Program-made: the position numbers and the translations under genes
In this document: in pieces, positions 18,096-27,216 of the stretch
Numbering within the stretch: the stretch's first letter is position 1
Layout: each line of letters begins with the position of its first letter
Origin: an uncultured Verrucomicrobia subdivision 3 bacterium
GTDB taxonomy: Bacteria; Verrucomicrobiota; Verrucomicrobiia; Limisphaerales; UBA11358
Length of the DNA: 64,000 bases
NCBI GenBank assembly: GCA_903850425.1
Contig: CAINLR010000109.1
Coordinates: forward strand, 1 to 64,000
Reading direction: 5' to 3'
Notes under the pieces: model-generated
Databases searched by the model: none
Told to the model about the DNA's origin: nothing
Seen by the model: the letters and a program-made list of their open reading frames with translations, nothing else

Positions 18096-20306
18096 ATGCG
18101 GATGTCATCCTCGGTCGCCTCCACCCTCAAGACGCTCTGGCTTGCCGGCGTCTGCTTTTTGTTGTCCGTCGCGCACGGGCAGAATAACGTCAACGTGCGC
18201 GTCATGGCGGCGAACCTGAACGGCAACACGCAGAGCTACCAGCCGTTCGCCCTCCGCATCCTGCAAGGCCTCAAGCCGGACGTGGTGGCCATTCAGGAAT
18301 TTAATTACACCAGCACGAACGGTCTGGGCGTCAACACCCCCGCCGCGTTCCGCGAAATGCTGGATACGGCGTTCGGCACCAGCTTTGTTTACTTCCGTGA
18401 AAGCGGCAGTTACAACATTCCCAATGGTATCATCAGCCGTTATCCGATTTTGAATTCGGGGTCTTGGACCGGGAGTGCGCCGGATCGCGGCTACGCGTGG
18501 GCGCAAATCCAGTTGCCCGGCACCAACACGCTTTATATCGTCAGCGTGCATCTGCTCACAAAAGATGCGCCCACGCGGTCCACCGAGGCCACGGCGCTGA
18601 AAAACCTGATTCAATCAAACTTCCCGACGAATGCGTGGGTGGTTCTTGCCGGCGATTTCAACACAGACACGCGCACGGAATCCACCACGATGACGACCTG
18701 CGACAGTTATTTGAGCGACAATCCGATTCCGGTTGACGATCTCGGCAATTCGGACACGAGCATCAATCGCAACCACCCCCATGATTATGTTATGCCGAGC
18801 TTTAATCTGACGAATTTGGAAACGGCCACGGTTTTTCCAACGCACATTTATTCCAATGGGTTGGTTTTTGATTCACGCGTTTACAGCAATCTCAACGATT
18901 TTGCGCCGGCGCAATCCGCCGATTCCGGCCTGGCCCAGCACATGGCGGTGATGAAGGATTTTTCCATCCCCGCCGGCCCGGCCACCAATCCGCCGGCCAT
19001 CCTCACACAGCCGCAGGGCCAGACGAACGCCGTGGGCGCGACCATTTCTTTCTCCGTAGCCGCCAGCGGCAGCGGCACGCTGAATTATCAATGGCTGTTC
19101 AATGGCACGAACATTTCCGGCGCGACGGCGAATCCGCTGGTGCTGGCCAATGTTCAGCTCACGAGCTCTGGAAATTATTCCGTCACCATCACCAATATCA
19201 TTGGCAGCGTCACCAGTTCCAATGCGCTGCTCACCGTGACCAATGCGCCGCCGGCCATTTCCATTCCGCCGCAAAGCCAGAACATTCTCGCCGGCCAAAC
19301 CGCCGTCTTCGGCGTGACGGCCAGCGGGACCCTGCCGCTGAATTTTCAATGGCTGCTGGGCGGCACAAACATTTTCGGCGCGACCACGAATCCGTTTGTG
19401 CTCACCAATGTGCAAGCTACGAACGCCGGCAATTATTCCGTCGTCATCACGAACGTCGCCGGCAGCGTGACCAGTTCCGTGGCGACGCTGGCCCTGCTGT
19501 TCACCAACCCGGTGGTATTTGCCCAATGGAATTTTAACAGCGTTCCGCCGGACGGCAGCACGACCACCGGCACGACCACGCCCGCCATTGGCAGCGGCAC
19601 GGCCGCGCTGATCGGTGGGGCCACCGCGACTTTTGCCACCGGCGACGCCACGTTTGATCCGGCCGGCAGCACGGACAATTCCGGCTGGAATACGACGACC
19701 TATCCAACGCAAGGCACCGCCAACAAGTCGCGCGGCGCGCAGTTTGCCGTCAGCACGGCGGGTAAACAAAACATCTCCGTCAGTTGGAGTTCGCAGGCCA
19801 GCAACACGGGTAGCAAATACGGCCGGCTGCAATACACCACCAATGGCACTGACTTTGTTGATTTTCCAGCCGCCTTCACCAATGGCACCGCCTTCACCGT
19901 GAAGACGAACAGCCTCGCCGGGATTCCAGGCGTCAGCGACAACCCAAGTTTTGCCATTCGGTTTGTCGCCGAATTTGAAAGCACCGCTATCGGCACGACC
20001 AACGGCAATTACGTCGCCGCCGGCACCACCTACGGCACCAGCGGAACGATGCGCTACGACATGGTTTCCTTTTCCGGCACCGCCATTCTGGCTGGCATGC
20101 CAGCGGTTTTGGGCGCGCCAGTAATTGCCGGCGGCCAAGTTGGCTTCACCATTTCCGGCAGTGCGGGAGTAAACTACGTCGTGCAGACTGCCACCAACCT
20201 CGGAGCAGCCAGTTGGATTCCGATCTACACGAATGTTGCGCCGTTCAGCTTCAGCGATACGAACCAGACTGGCAGGCAGAAATTCTACCGCGCGGTTTCG
20301 CAATAA
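18096..20306 (+). CDS. Secreted endonuclease/exonuclease/phosphatase-family protein with Ig-like domains
   Basis: N-terminal EEP motifs (ANLNGNTQ, VVAIQEFN, LAGDFNTD), two Ig-like repeats (QPQGQTNAVGATISFSVAASGSG), C-terminal KFYRAVSQ. Confidence 0.85.
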   Translation: MRMSSSVASTLKTLWLAGVCFLLSVAHGQNNVNVRVMAANLNGNTQSYQPFALRILQGLKPDVVAIQEFNYTSTNGLGVNTPAAFREMLDTAFGTSFVYFRESGSYNIPNGIISRYPILNSGSWTGSAPDRGYAWAQIQLPGTNTLYIVSVHLLTKDAPTRSTEATALKNLIQSNFPTNAWVVLAGDFNTDTRTESTTMTTCDSYLSDNPIPVDDLGNSDTSINRNHPHDYVMPSFNLTNLETATVFPTHIYSNGLVFDSRVYSNLNDFAPAQSADSGLAQHMAVMKDFSIPAGPATNPPAILTQPQGQTNAVGATISFSVAASGSGTLNYQWLFNGTNISGATANPLVLANVQLTSSGNYSVTITNIIGSVTSSNALLTVTNAPPAISIPPQSQNILAGQTAVFGVTASGTLPLNFQWLLGGTNIFGATTNPFVLTNVQATNAGNYSVVITNVAGSVTSSVATLALLFTNPVVFAQWNFNSVPPDGSTTTGTTTPAIGSGTAALIGGATATFATGDATFDPAGSTDNSGWNTTTYPTQGTANKSRGAQFAVSTAGKQNISVSWSSQASNTGSKYGRLQYTTNGTDFVDFPAAFTNGTAFTVKTNSLAGIPGVSDNPSFAIRFVAEFESTAIGTTNGNYVAAGTTYGTSGTMRYDMVSFSGTAILAGMPAVLGAPVIAGGQVGFTISGSAGVNYVVQTATNLGAASWIPIYTNVAPFSFSDTNQTGRQKFYRAVSQ

Positions 20307-20311
20307 TGCTT

Positions 20312-20380
20312 GGAGCGCGGACAGCCTTGTCCGCGAGTGGCTGCAAGTGCGGTTCGCGCGGACAAGGCTGTCCGCACTCC
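20312..20380. repeat. REPIN-like inverted repeat between convergent genes
   Basis: GGAGCGCGGACAGCCTTGTCCGCG ... CGCGCGGACAAGGCTGTCCGCACTCC. Confidence 0.85.
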
Positions 20381-20387
20381 GTTGAAG

Positions 20388-21365
20388 TTATTTCGCCTTG
20401 ACCGTCCAGCCTTGCTGGATGGCGACATCGCCCGTGTAGGATGCGCGGCTGCGATCTTCCTTCACGCCGGACAAGGTGACTTCGCCGATCAACTTTTCAT
20501 CGGTGAAAACCACGTTGCCTTTGTCATCCTTCACATCGTTCGTCTGGTAGATGTTAACCTTGTCGCCGTCCTTGAATCCCTGGTTGCTGCCCACCGAAAC
20601 AATGATCGTGTCTTTGCTGGCCACCGCGAGCACTTTGCCCGGCGCGTGTTTGATCGCATCCGTCGCGGCCGCAGCCGTGGCGGCTTGCGCGGATTTTTGC
20701 TTCACGCGGCCGGATTGCGGCAGCGTCGCGCCCTGCACCTCGGCGATGATTTGCTGCAAAGTCTTTTCCGTGGCCTTGCCCAGGGCGCTATCCATGAATT
20801 CAGAATTGCCAAAACCAATGTTGCCGCCGCGGCCGCCCACATTCACGCCGGTGTCGAAGCCGCCGCCCTTTTGCGACGCCGAGGAGGAACCGGTCTTGAC
20901 GATCTTGCGATTGGCCGCATCCACCAGCCGCCAGTCAATCCGCACATCCGCCGTGGTTTGATGGACACCGAGATTGCCAAAATTGCCCGGCACAAAACCG
21001 CCGAGACCGATATGTGTTTCCTTGTTGCCGAAGCGCGTCACCTTGGCGGTGAACATGAAGTCCGCCGCCGCGAACCCGCCCTTGTCCACTTTCTGCGTCT
21101 GATCCACCCAGCCGTCCTGTCCCATCGCGATTTCATTTTTCAGGTCGCCGAGCTGGTTGACTTCGAGCATTTGAAATTTATTGATCTTGCCGAGTTCGGT
21201 CGTGAGCATTTCACCCAAGCCTTCGCCCAACGCGGGCTGCCAGTTGGCGATGACCGTGCTATCGCCGCTGAACGGCGCGACGAAACAGGTGGGGAGGTCA
21301 TCGGCGAAAACGCGGCTGGTGGCCAGTGAAGCACCGACAACAATGGTGGAAAGAATTTTCTTCAT
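20388..21365 (-). CDS. CsgG-family-like secreted protein
   Basis: Signal peptide MKKILSTIVVGASLATSRVFA; GLGEMLTTELGKINKFQMLEVNQLGDL and AVASKDTIIVSVGSNQGFKDGDKVNIYQ; start placed at the internal Met. Confidence 0.65.
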   Translation of the reverse strand: MKKILSTIVVGASLATSRVFADDLPTCFVAPFSGDSTVIANWQPALGEGLGEMLTTELGKINKFQMLEVNQLGDLKNEIAMGQDGWVDQTQKVDKGGFAAADFMFTAKVTRFGNKETHIGLGGFVPGNFGNLGVHQTTADVRIDWRLVDAANRKIVKTGSSSASQKGGGFDTGVNVGGRGGNIGFGNSEFMDSALGKATEKTLQQIIAEVQGATLPQSGRVKQKSAQAATAAAATDAIKHAPGKVLAVASKDTIIVSVGSNQGFKDGDKVNIYQTNDVKDDKGNVVFTDEKLIGEVTLSGVKEDRSRASYTGDVAIQQGWTVKAK

Positions 21366-21563
21366 GCCGATTCTTTGCCAAACCGCCCCCGGCAGGTCAA
21401 CCAGAAATTGGCCGAACATTCCGGAGTTGCTGTCGCAGCAAGTTAACGCAACGCCACGTCGCTGCGGCCCAAATTGCAGATCGGAAATGGGAAGTTAAGC
21501 ATCGCTGCCTGACGTTGGCTGCATCGGTGTTGGCGCCGTGGCGCGCACGTCTTTTTGGAAATG

Positions 21564-21595
21564 GAAAAAGCCGCTCCGGCTTTCCGGGGCGGCTT
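21564..21595 (-). terminator. Rho-independent-like terminator downstream of the 21627-22193 gene
   Basis: Minus strand AAGCCGCCCCGG-AAAG-CCGGAGCGGCTTTTTCC. Confidence 0.6.
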
Positions 21596-21626
21596 GGTTT
21601 GCGTTCGTCAATTAGTTGGTGGTCGG

Positions 21627-22193
21627 TCAGTTTTTCAACCGGAAGAACAGATTCCCCTTGGGCGGCGCATTGGTCACGCTGTTGTTGACGATGGCACCGA
21701 GGTAATTGCCCCACGTCGGCGTGGCGAGGTTGGCGTTGGTTTGCAGCATCCAGCCGGTGACCGATGGCGGCCACGACACGATGGCTTGATTGCCGCCATA
21801 GGTGATGGTGAGCAACGGTGCGCCGGGCGTTTGCACGGCATAGAGCGACCAGAAGCCGCCGGTCAAAGAATAATTGCCGCCAGTCATCGCCCCGCTGGCA
21901 TCCGGCTGGCCAATGGTGCCGCTAACTTGATAAGTGCCACCCGTGCTGGTGCCGCCACCGTCGGCGATTTTATACCAGTCCACCGAGTAGCTTTGGGCGC
22001 TAACGGAGACGGTGACGGCGAGAAAGGCCAGCAACGTGCCGAACATCCGCCAGGTTTTGGACTGCGCCAGCCCTCTGGCGCTTTGCCAGGCGGAATTTGC
22101 GCCACGGTTCAAGAGCGGCAGAGGACTGCCGCACTCCAAGACGCTTCGCGCCCTCCATGCGCCTGTTTCAATAGTCAATGGACTCATTTTCAT
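21627..22193 (-). CDS. Secreted hypothetical protein; N-terminal region contains a translated palindromic repeat
   Basis: Internal signal peptide MFGTLLAFLAVTVSVSAQ (Met at 22046); C-terminal domain ending LFFRLKN; start either 22193 or 22046. Confidence 0.65.
   Translation of the reverse strand: MKMSPLTIETGAWRARSVLECGSPLPLLNRGANSAWQSARGLAQSKTWRMFGTLLAFLAVTVSVSAQSYSVDWYKIADGGGTSTGGTYQVSGTIGQPDASGAMTGGNYSLTGGFWSLYAVQTPGAPLLTITYGGNQAIVSWPPSVTGWMLQTNANLATPTWGNYLGAIVNNSVTNAPPKGNLFFRLKN
22057..22139. repeat. Palindromic interspersed element (LECGSPLPL-type when translated)
   Basis: Arms TTGGACTGCGCCAGCCCTCTGGCGCTT and GAGCGGCAGAGGACTGCCGCACTCCAA are imperfect inverted repeats, each with its own hairpin. 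Confidence 0.8.
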
Positions 22194-22239
22194 AATTGCC
22201 TTATTTTCTTTTTAATTTATGGAACGTTCATGCCAACCG

Positions 22240-22299
22240 GTGGCAGCCGACGTGCGGAGGCGCTGACTGGTTTTTGAGCCTCATCACCTCGGCTGCCAC
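22240..22299. repeat. Palindromic repeat GTGGCAGCCGACGTGCGGAGG.../...GCCTCATCACCTCGGCTGCCAC
   Basis: Same family as the element inside xseA at 27905-28001. Confidence 0.8.
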
Positions 22300-22313
22300 G
22301 AATGATCAATATC

Positions 22314-25300
22314 TCATTGGATGGCCATGATGATGCCGTTGGTGATGTAGAGCGTATGGCCGCCAATCAGGAGGTTGGTGTTGACTCCGCCGGTGATGGC
22401 GTTGGCGGAAAGATTGGTCAAGCCCGCGCCGTTGCCGGTGACCACGCCGGCAATGAACGCCTGCGTCTGGCCGGAGCCGATGCGGATTATGTTGGTGTCC
22501 GTGGCCGAGCCCATGTTTCCAATGTCAATGTTGGAACTGCCCGTGGTGATGTTCCAGCCAGCCTGATAACCCAAGCCAATGTTGTAGCTGCCAGTGGTGT
22601 TTTGGTTAAGCGACTGATAACCGTCGGCAGTGTTGTTATTGCCGGTGCTGTTGTTCCAAAGCGCGCTGCCTCCGTTGGCGGCATTGTTGTTGCCGCTGGT
22701 GTTTTGGTTAAGCGACCAATAGCCGCTTGCGGTATTGTTGTTACCGGTGGTGTTGTTCCAAAGCGCGCTGCCACCATTGGCGAGGTTGCCGTTGCCAGTT
22801 GTGTTGCTCGCCAGCGCCTGATAGCCGACGGCTGCATTGTTCAAAGCTGAATACGCCGAGGGGCCGGTCAAATTCACGTTCGTCAAACCCGCGCCATTGC
22901 CAGTGATGACGCCAGCAATCAACGCCAGCGTCTGAACGTCGCCAATGCGGATAATATTGTTGTCCGTGGCCAGCCCCGCGCTTCCAATAATAATGTTGGA
23001 ACTGCCCGTTGTATTGTAGTAACCCGCCATGCTGCCCAGCGCGATGTTGTTACTGCCGGTGGAGTTATTATAGAGCGCATTCCAACCTTCCGCCGTGTTG
23101 TTATAGCCGCTGCTATTATTCGCCAATGCCTGAAAGCCATTGCCGGTATTGTAATAGCCGCTGGTATTGCCGCCAAGCGCCCCTTCACCGGCTGCTGTAT
23201 TGTCGCTCCCCGTGGCATTGCTATACAACGTGCCATTGCCATAAGCCGTGTTCCCACTGCCGATGGTATTTTGCTGCATCGCTTGAATACCCGCCGCCGT
23301 GTTGCCGGTGCCGCTAGAGTTGAGGTGCAGCGCCTGCCAGCCAAGGGCGGTGTTGCCCAGGCCACTCATGGTCAGGTTGCCGGCCCCGGCACCGACAAAA
23401 ATGTTCTTCGTTCCGAACGCCTGGAGCAAGGGGCTCCCGCCCGAGTAGAGGATTCCCGCCGTCGCCGTCGTGGCGGGCAGATACAAGTTGCTACTCACCG
23501 TTATATTCCCTGCGAAACCCGCGCCATTGAGATTGGTCAAACCCGCGCCGTTGCCGGTGATGATGCCGGCAATGAACGCCTGCGTCTGGCCGGAGCCGAT
23601 GCGGATGATGTTGTTGTCTGTGGACAAGCCCATGTTGCCAATGTCAATGTTGCTGCTGCCCGTGGTTGGGTTGTAACCTGCCTGAAAACCCAAGGCGATA
23701 TTATTGCTGCCGGTCGTATTACTGGTAAGCGCCTGAAATCCGTCTGCCGTATTATTTTTTCCGCTCGTGTTGCTCACCAGTGCCGCCTCGCCATTTGCGG
23801 TGTTGTTGCTCCCGCTTGTGTTGCTGGCCAGCGCGAAGAATCCTGCGGCGGTATTCAAAGAACCAATCGTGTTATTCTGCATGGCCGAAACCCCATAGGC
23901 GGTGTTCTCAATTCCGATCGTGTTCGACCGGAGCGCATTTACACCGCTGGCGGTGTTCTGAAATCCGGTCGTGTTGGCGGACAACGCGCTCAAGCCGCTC
24001 GCCGTGTTGTCGAAGCCGGTCGTGTTGTTCAGAAGCGTTTGGAAGCCAACGGCGGTATTATCGTTGGCGGTCGTGTTGTTGAAAAGCGCATGGTAACCGG
24101 CAGCGGTATTCAGAGAGCCGCTCGTATTGTTTTGCAATGCACCACTTCCACTGGCCGTGTTTTGGTAGCCGGACGTATTCGCGTAAAGCGCCCAGTCGCC
24201 GACGGCCATGTTTTGATATCCGCTGGTGTTGTAAAAAAGCGCCAATTGTCCGAAAGCCTCGTTGGCCCATCCATTCGTGTTGGTGTTGAGTGCCTCGTAG
24301 CCAACGGCGGTATTGCCGCCCGCAGTCGTATTGTTTTGGAGTGCTCCGTAACCACAAGCTGTGTTCTGGCTGGCGGTGGTGTTGGCAGCAAGGGCATACG
24401 AACCGCAGGCTGTGTTCACGCCACCACTGGTATTGCTAAAAAGCGCGTGATCGCCAACGGCGGTCAGCCAGCCTCCCGTGGTGTTGAATAAAAGAGAATC
24501 CGTTCCCACAGATGTGTTCTGGATACCGGTAGTATTATTAACCAAAGCGGCTTGGCCGACGGCGGTGTTATTATAGCCGGTTGTATTGGATTGCAAGGCA
24601 GCTTGGCCAACGGCAGTGTTATAACCTCCAGTCGTATTGTGTTGCAGCGCATCAACACCGTTGGCGGTGTTGTCACTGCCGGTAGTGTTGGCGGCAAGCG
24701 CCAGATAGCCATTGGCCGCGTTTCCCAGCGCGGAGCTTGCTGAAGGTCCGGTCAAGTTCACGTTGGTCAAGCCTGCGCCGTTGCCATTAAATAAACCTAC
24801 GAATGAATTGCTCAGATTGTTGAATGTGCTGGCCCCGTTGAAAACATTGCCGCAATTGAAGGTCTGATAGGCATTGCTCGGCGGCAATGCAATCGTCAGC
24901 GTGGCGGCGGCGGAATAATGGGTGCCCGCATTTTGCACCGTGAGACTCGTCACTGCGCCGTTGACAACCGTGCAGGTGATGACCGCGTTGGAACCGCTGG
25001 CATCCGTGACCGTCACCAACGGAGCCGTCGTGTATCCCGCCCCGCCATTGGTGATGATGGTGTCCACAATGAACCCGGAAACAATGACCACACCCGCCGT
25101 GGCCTGGACGGTGGTGTTGGGAATGTTCAGCCGCGCGATGTTGCTGCTCAACAGACTGTCGGCCACCGTGCCGGTCAGGCTGGCTGCCGGCAGATTCGTC
25201 AGGCCGCCGCCATTGCCGGTGAACGTGCCGGTCAGGTTTGCGCCGGTGGCATTATTCGTCACCACGGCGGCAGGCAATTGCGCCAGCGGCACGGTGCCCA

Positions 25301-25712
25301 TGATGTTTGCCGCCGCCACCGAACCCGCATTGCCGGCAGTGGCGGCATAAATGGCGTAAGGCGTGGGCAGGATGGACTGGCGGGGACTCAAGGGACTGAA
25401 CGCGCCGCCGCCATTGGTGCGTGCGGCCAACTCCAGCCAGTAATTGGAACCGTTGAACACTGCGCCAAAGTCCAGCGCGACGGTGAACAGGCCGTTGGTG
25501 ATGCCAGTGGCGGCATTGGTCAGCGCGCCACGCGCCGTGCCATTGGTCGTGGCATCGTAAATGGTAAAGCGCAAATCGTAAATGCCCGTGGCGGGATTCG
25601 CGCCGTCATTGAGCCGGCCATTGTAGGTGAAGGCCGTGCCTTGGGCGGCGACGTGATTGATTCCGGCAAGCATTGCCAGCGCGATGAGCAGGTTTTGAAT
25701 TTTATTTTTCAT
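22314..25712 (-). CDS. Large secreted repeat protein with about 34 17-aa NTAxGxxAL-type repeats
   Basis: Signal peptide; units such as GQAALQSNTTGYNNTAV in three blocks separated by IIRIGSGQTQAFIAG / GNGAGLTNVNLTGPSA linkers. Confidence 0.85.
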   Translation of the reverse strand: MKNKIQNLLIALAMLAGINHVAAQGTAFTYNGRLNDGANPATGIYDLRFTIYDATTNGTARGALTNAATGITNGLFTVALDFGAVFNGSNYWLELAARTNGGGAFSPLSPRQSILPTPYAIYAATAGNAGSVAAANIMGTVPLAQLPAAVVTNNATGANLTGTFTGNGGGLTNLPAASLTGTVADSLLSSNIARLNIPNTTVQATAGVVIVSGFIVDTIITNGGAGYTTAPLVTVTDASGSNAVITCTVVNGAVTSLTVQNAGTHYSAAATLTIALPPSNAYQTFNCGNVFNGASTFNNLSNSFVGLFNGNGAGLTNVNLTGPSASSALGNAANGYLALAANTTGSDNTANGVDALQHNTTGGYNTAVGQAALQSNTTGYNNTAVGQAALVNNTTGIQNTSVGTDSLLFNTTGGWLTAVGDHALFSNTSGGVNTACGSYALAANTTASQNTACGYGALQNNTTAGGNTAVGYEALNTNTNGWANEAFGQLALFYNTSGYQNMAVGDWALYANTSGYQNTASGSGALQNNTSGSLNTAAGYHALFNNTTANDNTAVGFQTLLNNTTGFDNTASGLSALSANTTGFQNTASGVNALRSNTIGIENTAYGVSAMQNNTIGSLNTAAGFFALASNTSGSNNTANGEAALVSNTSGKNNTADGFQALTSNTTGSNNIALGFQAGYNPTTGSSNIDIGNMGLSTDNNIIRIGSGQTQAFIAGIITGNGAGLTNLNGAGFAGNITVSSNLYLPATTATAGILYSGGSPLLQAFGTKNIFVGAGAGNLTMSGLGNTALGWQALHLNSSGTGNTAAGIQAMQQNTIGSGNTAYGNGTLYSNATGSDNTAAGEGALGGNTSGYYNTGNGFQALANNSSGYNNTAEGWNALYNNSTGSNNIALGSMAGYYNTTGSSNIIIGSAGLATDNNIIRIGDVQTLALIAGVITGNGAGLTNVNLTGPSAYSALNNAAVGYQALASNTTGNGNLANGGSALWNNTTGNNNTASGYWSLNQNTSGNNNAANGGSALWNNSTGNNNTADGYQSLNQNTTGSYNIGLGYQAGWNITTGSSNIDIGNMGSATDTNIIRIGSGQTQAFIAGVVTGNGAGLTNLSANAITGGVNTNLLIGGHTLYITNGIIMAIQ

Positions 25713-25835
25713 AGGTTTTGTTTTTGTAGGAGACGAGGAGACTCAAATCATTTGTATTGGAATCTTAATTAGAGCCTCCTTGCGTCGGCTCTTCCATTTT
25801 TATTGCGCCGGTAGGTTGGTTTGTGGGGATATGGT

Positions 25836-26555
25836 TCACGCATTCAGCGGGCGGTCCGGGGGCAGGTCGAGCTTGCTCCGCGTGCCCGCGCTGGCCGGGT
25901 CCGTGTGGGGGTATTCGCCATCGGCGGCGTGCTGGAGTTGGCGGCGGCGCACGGCCAGGGTTTCCACCATCTTGGCCAGTTGCTTGCGCAGCGTCGTGGC
26001 GTCGCCCTTTTTGCCGGTTTGATCCACTTTGGTTTGCTTGTAGGCATCCAGCGCGGCTTGCAGGTCGGTGCCATGCTGGGGGGTGATTTTGGGCAGGGTG
26101 TCCGTTTTGAGCTTGGCCACGATGTTGCCGGCGGCGGTTTCCAGCTCGGGACGGCTCACGTCAATGTTCGTGCCAATGCCATATTCGGGCAAAACCCCGT
26201 GGTTGCCTGCGTATTTGAGCTTGGCCTTGCTTTGGATGTAATGGATTTTGCCCAGCAACGTGCTTTTGGCGGTGCTTTCAGTGACGGTCTTGAGTTTGCC
26301 TTCCACGATGGCCTCGTTGGCGGCACCGGTGTATTGGCCGATGAATTGCAGGTCCTTTGACAGCGCGGTCATGAAGGCGGGGGTGATGATCAGGTCGTCC
26401 TGGATTTTAGCAAAGATGGCCGGATCGCTGTTGACCACGCCGGTGATGGTGCTGGTTCTGCTGATTTCCGCCAGTTGATGCTTGTCCAGCAGGCCGTGGT
26501 GTTTGGGGGTTTTGCCGCCTTCCGGGGCGGGCGTTGGGGTGGGAGTTTCGCTCAT
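25836..26555 (-). CDS. Hypothetical protein, no signal peptide
   Basis: 239 aa with sensible amino-acid composition; no family recognised. Confidence 0.6.
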   Translation of the reverse strand: MSETPTPTPAPEGGKTPKHHGLLDKHQLAEISRTSTITGVVNSDPAIFAKIQDDLIITPAFMTALSKDLQFIGQYTGAANEAIVEGKLKTVTESTAKSTLLGKIHYIQSKAKLKYAGNHGVLPEYGIGTNIDVSRPELETAAGNIVAKLKTDTLPKITPQHGTDLQAALDAYKQTKVDQTGKKGDATTLRKQLAKMVETLAVRRRQLQHAADGEYPHTDPASAGTRSKLDLPPDRPLNA

Positions 26556-26708
26556 AGGTTTGTTTGTTTCAGTGTTTTATTGCAAAGGCTCAAAGGGTTG
26601 CCCGCCGGGATATCCGCTGCTCGTCCCACCCCCATCCGCGGGGCGCAATGGGCCGGCGCGAGCGCCGAAAAAAGCGGGATTTTGATGAGGTTTGGCGATT
26701 TTTCGGCA

Positions 26709-26960
26709 AATCCGTTGGGTTGGCGGCTTACTCCGTTGTTTCGCACCCCCACTCCATTGAAATGCCTGCCCACTCCCTGGCCGCAGATTGCCACTCCGTA
26801 GCTTCAGCTTACCACTCCCTAGCCACGAAGGCCGATGCCGTTTCAGTGGAGATCCGCACTCTGGCTCCGAAGATTTGCGCCGTGGTCTCAGATTAGGCCG
26901 CCGTTGCCGTAGATGCTGACTCCGTTGCTCCGAAAACTCACTCCTTTGCGGTGGAAGGCT
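26709..26960. repeat. Degenerate 21-nt-period array, core ACTCC (GGAGT on minus strand)
   Basis: 12 phase positions from 26709 to 26940 at exact 21-nt spacing; ACTCC exact at 7 of them. Confidence 0.8.
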
Positions 26961-27216
26961 GCTGTCCGGGCCTTCGGCCTCACGAGCAGATCGTGGACTG
27001 AGGCTCTCCGGCGGCGGTGGTGGAAGTTTTACCAATGCCCCGGTGCGGGCAGGCGGCGGAGAAAATAATGGCCGGGAACGCGAAATGGTCGCGTCGAATA
27101 TTGCGGCCAGCCAGATTGAAGTGATCCCGCCCATGGCAATGAATAAGCGAGACTGTTGTTCATAACTAACGGCGTGGCAATACTTATTTGAAATTATTTA
27201 CTCACCGGCCAAAATT

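Noticed and set aside
16342-18219. 625-aa plus-strand ORF
   Set aside because: Antisense shadow of dxs and xseB, running through a repeat.
18873-20303. 476-aa minus-strand ORF
   Set aside because: Antisense to the EEP/Ig-domain protein; biased composition.
23271-24491. 406-aa plus-strand ORF opposite the 17-aa repeat protein
   Set aside because: Open only because the 51-nt repeat lacks antisense stops; the minus strand has the signal peptide and the clear repeat logic.
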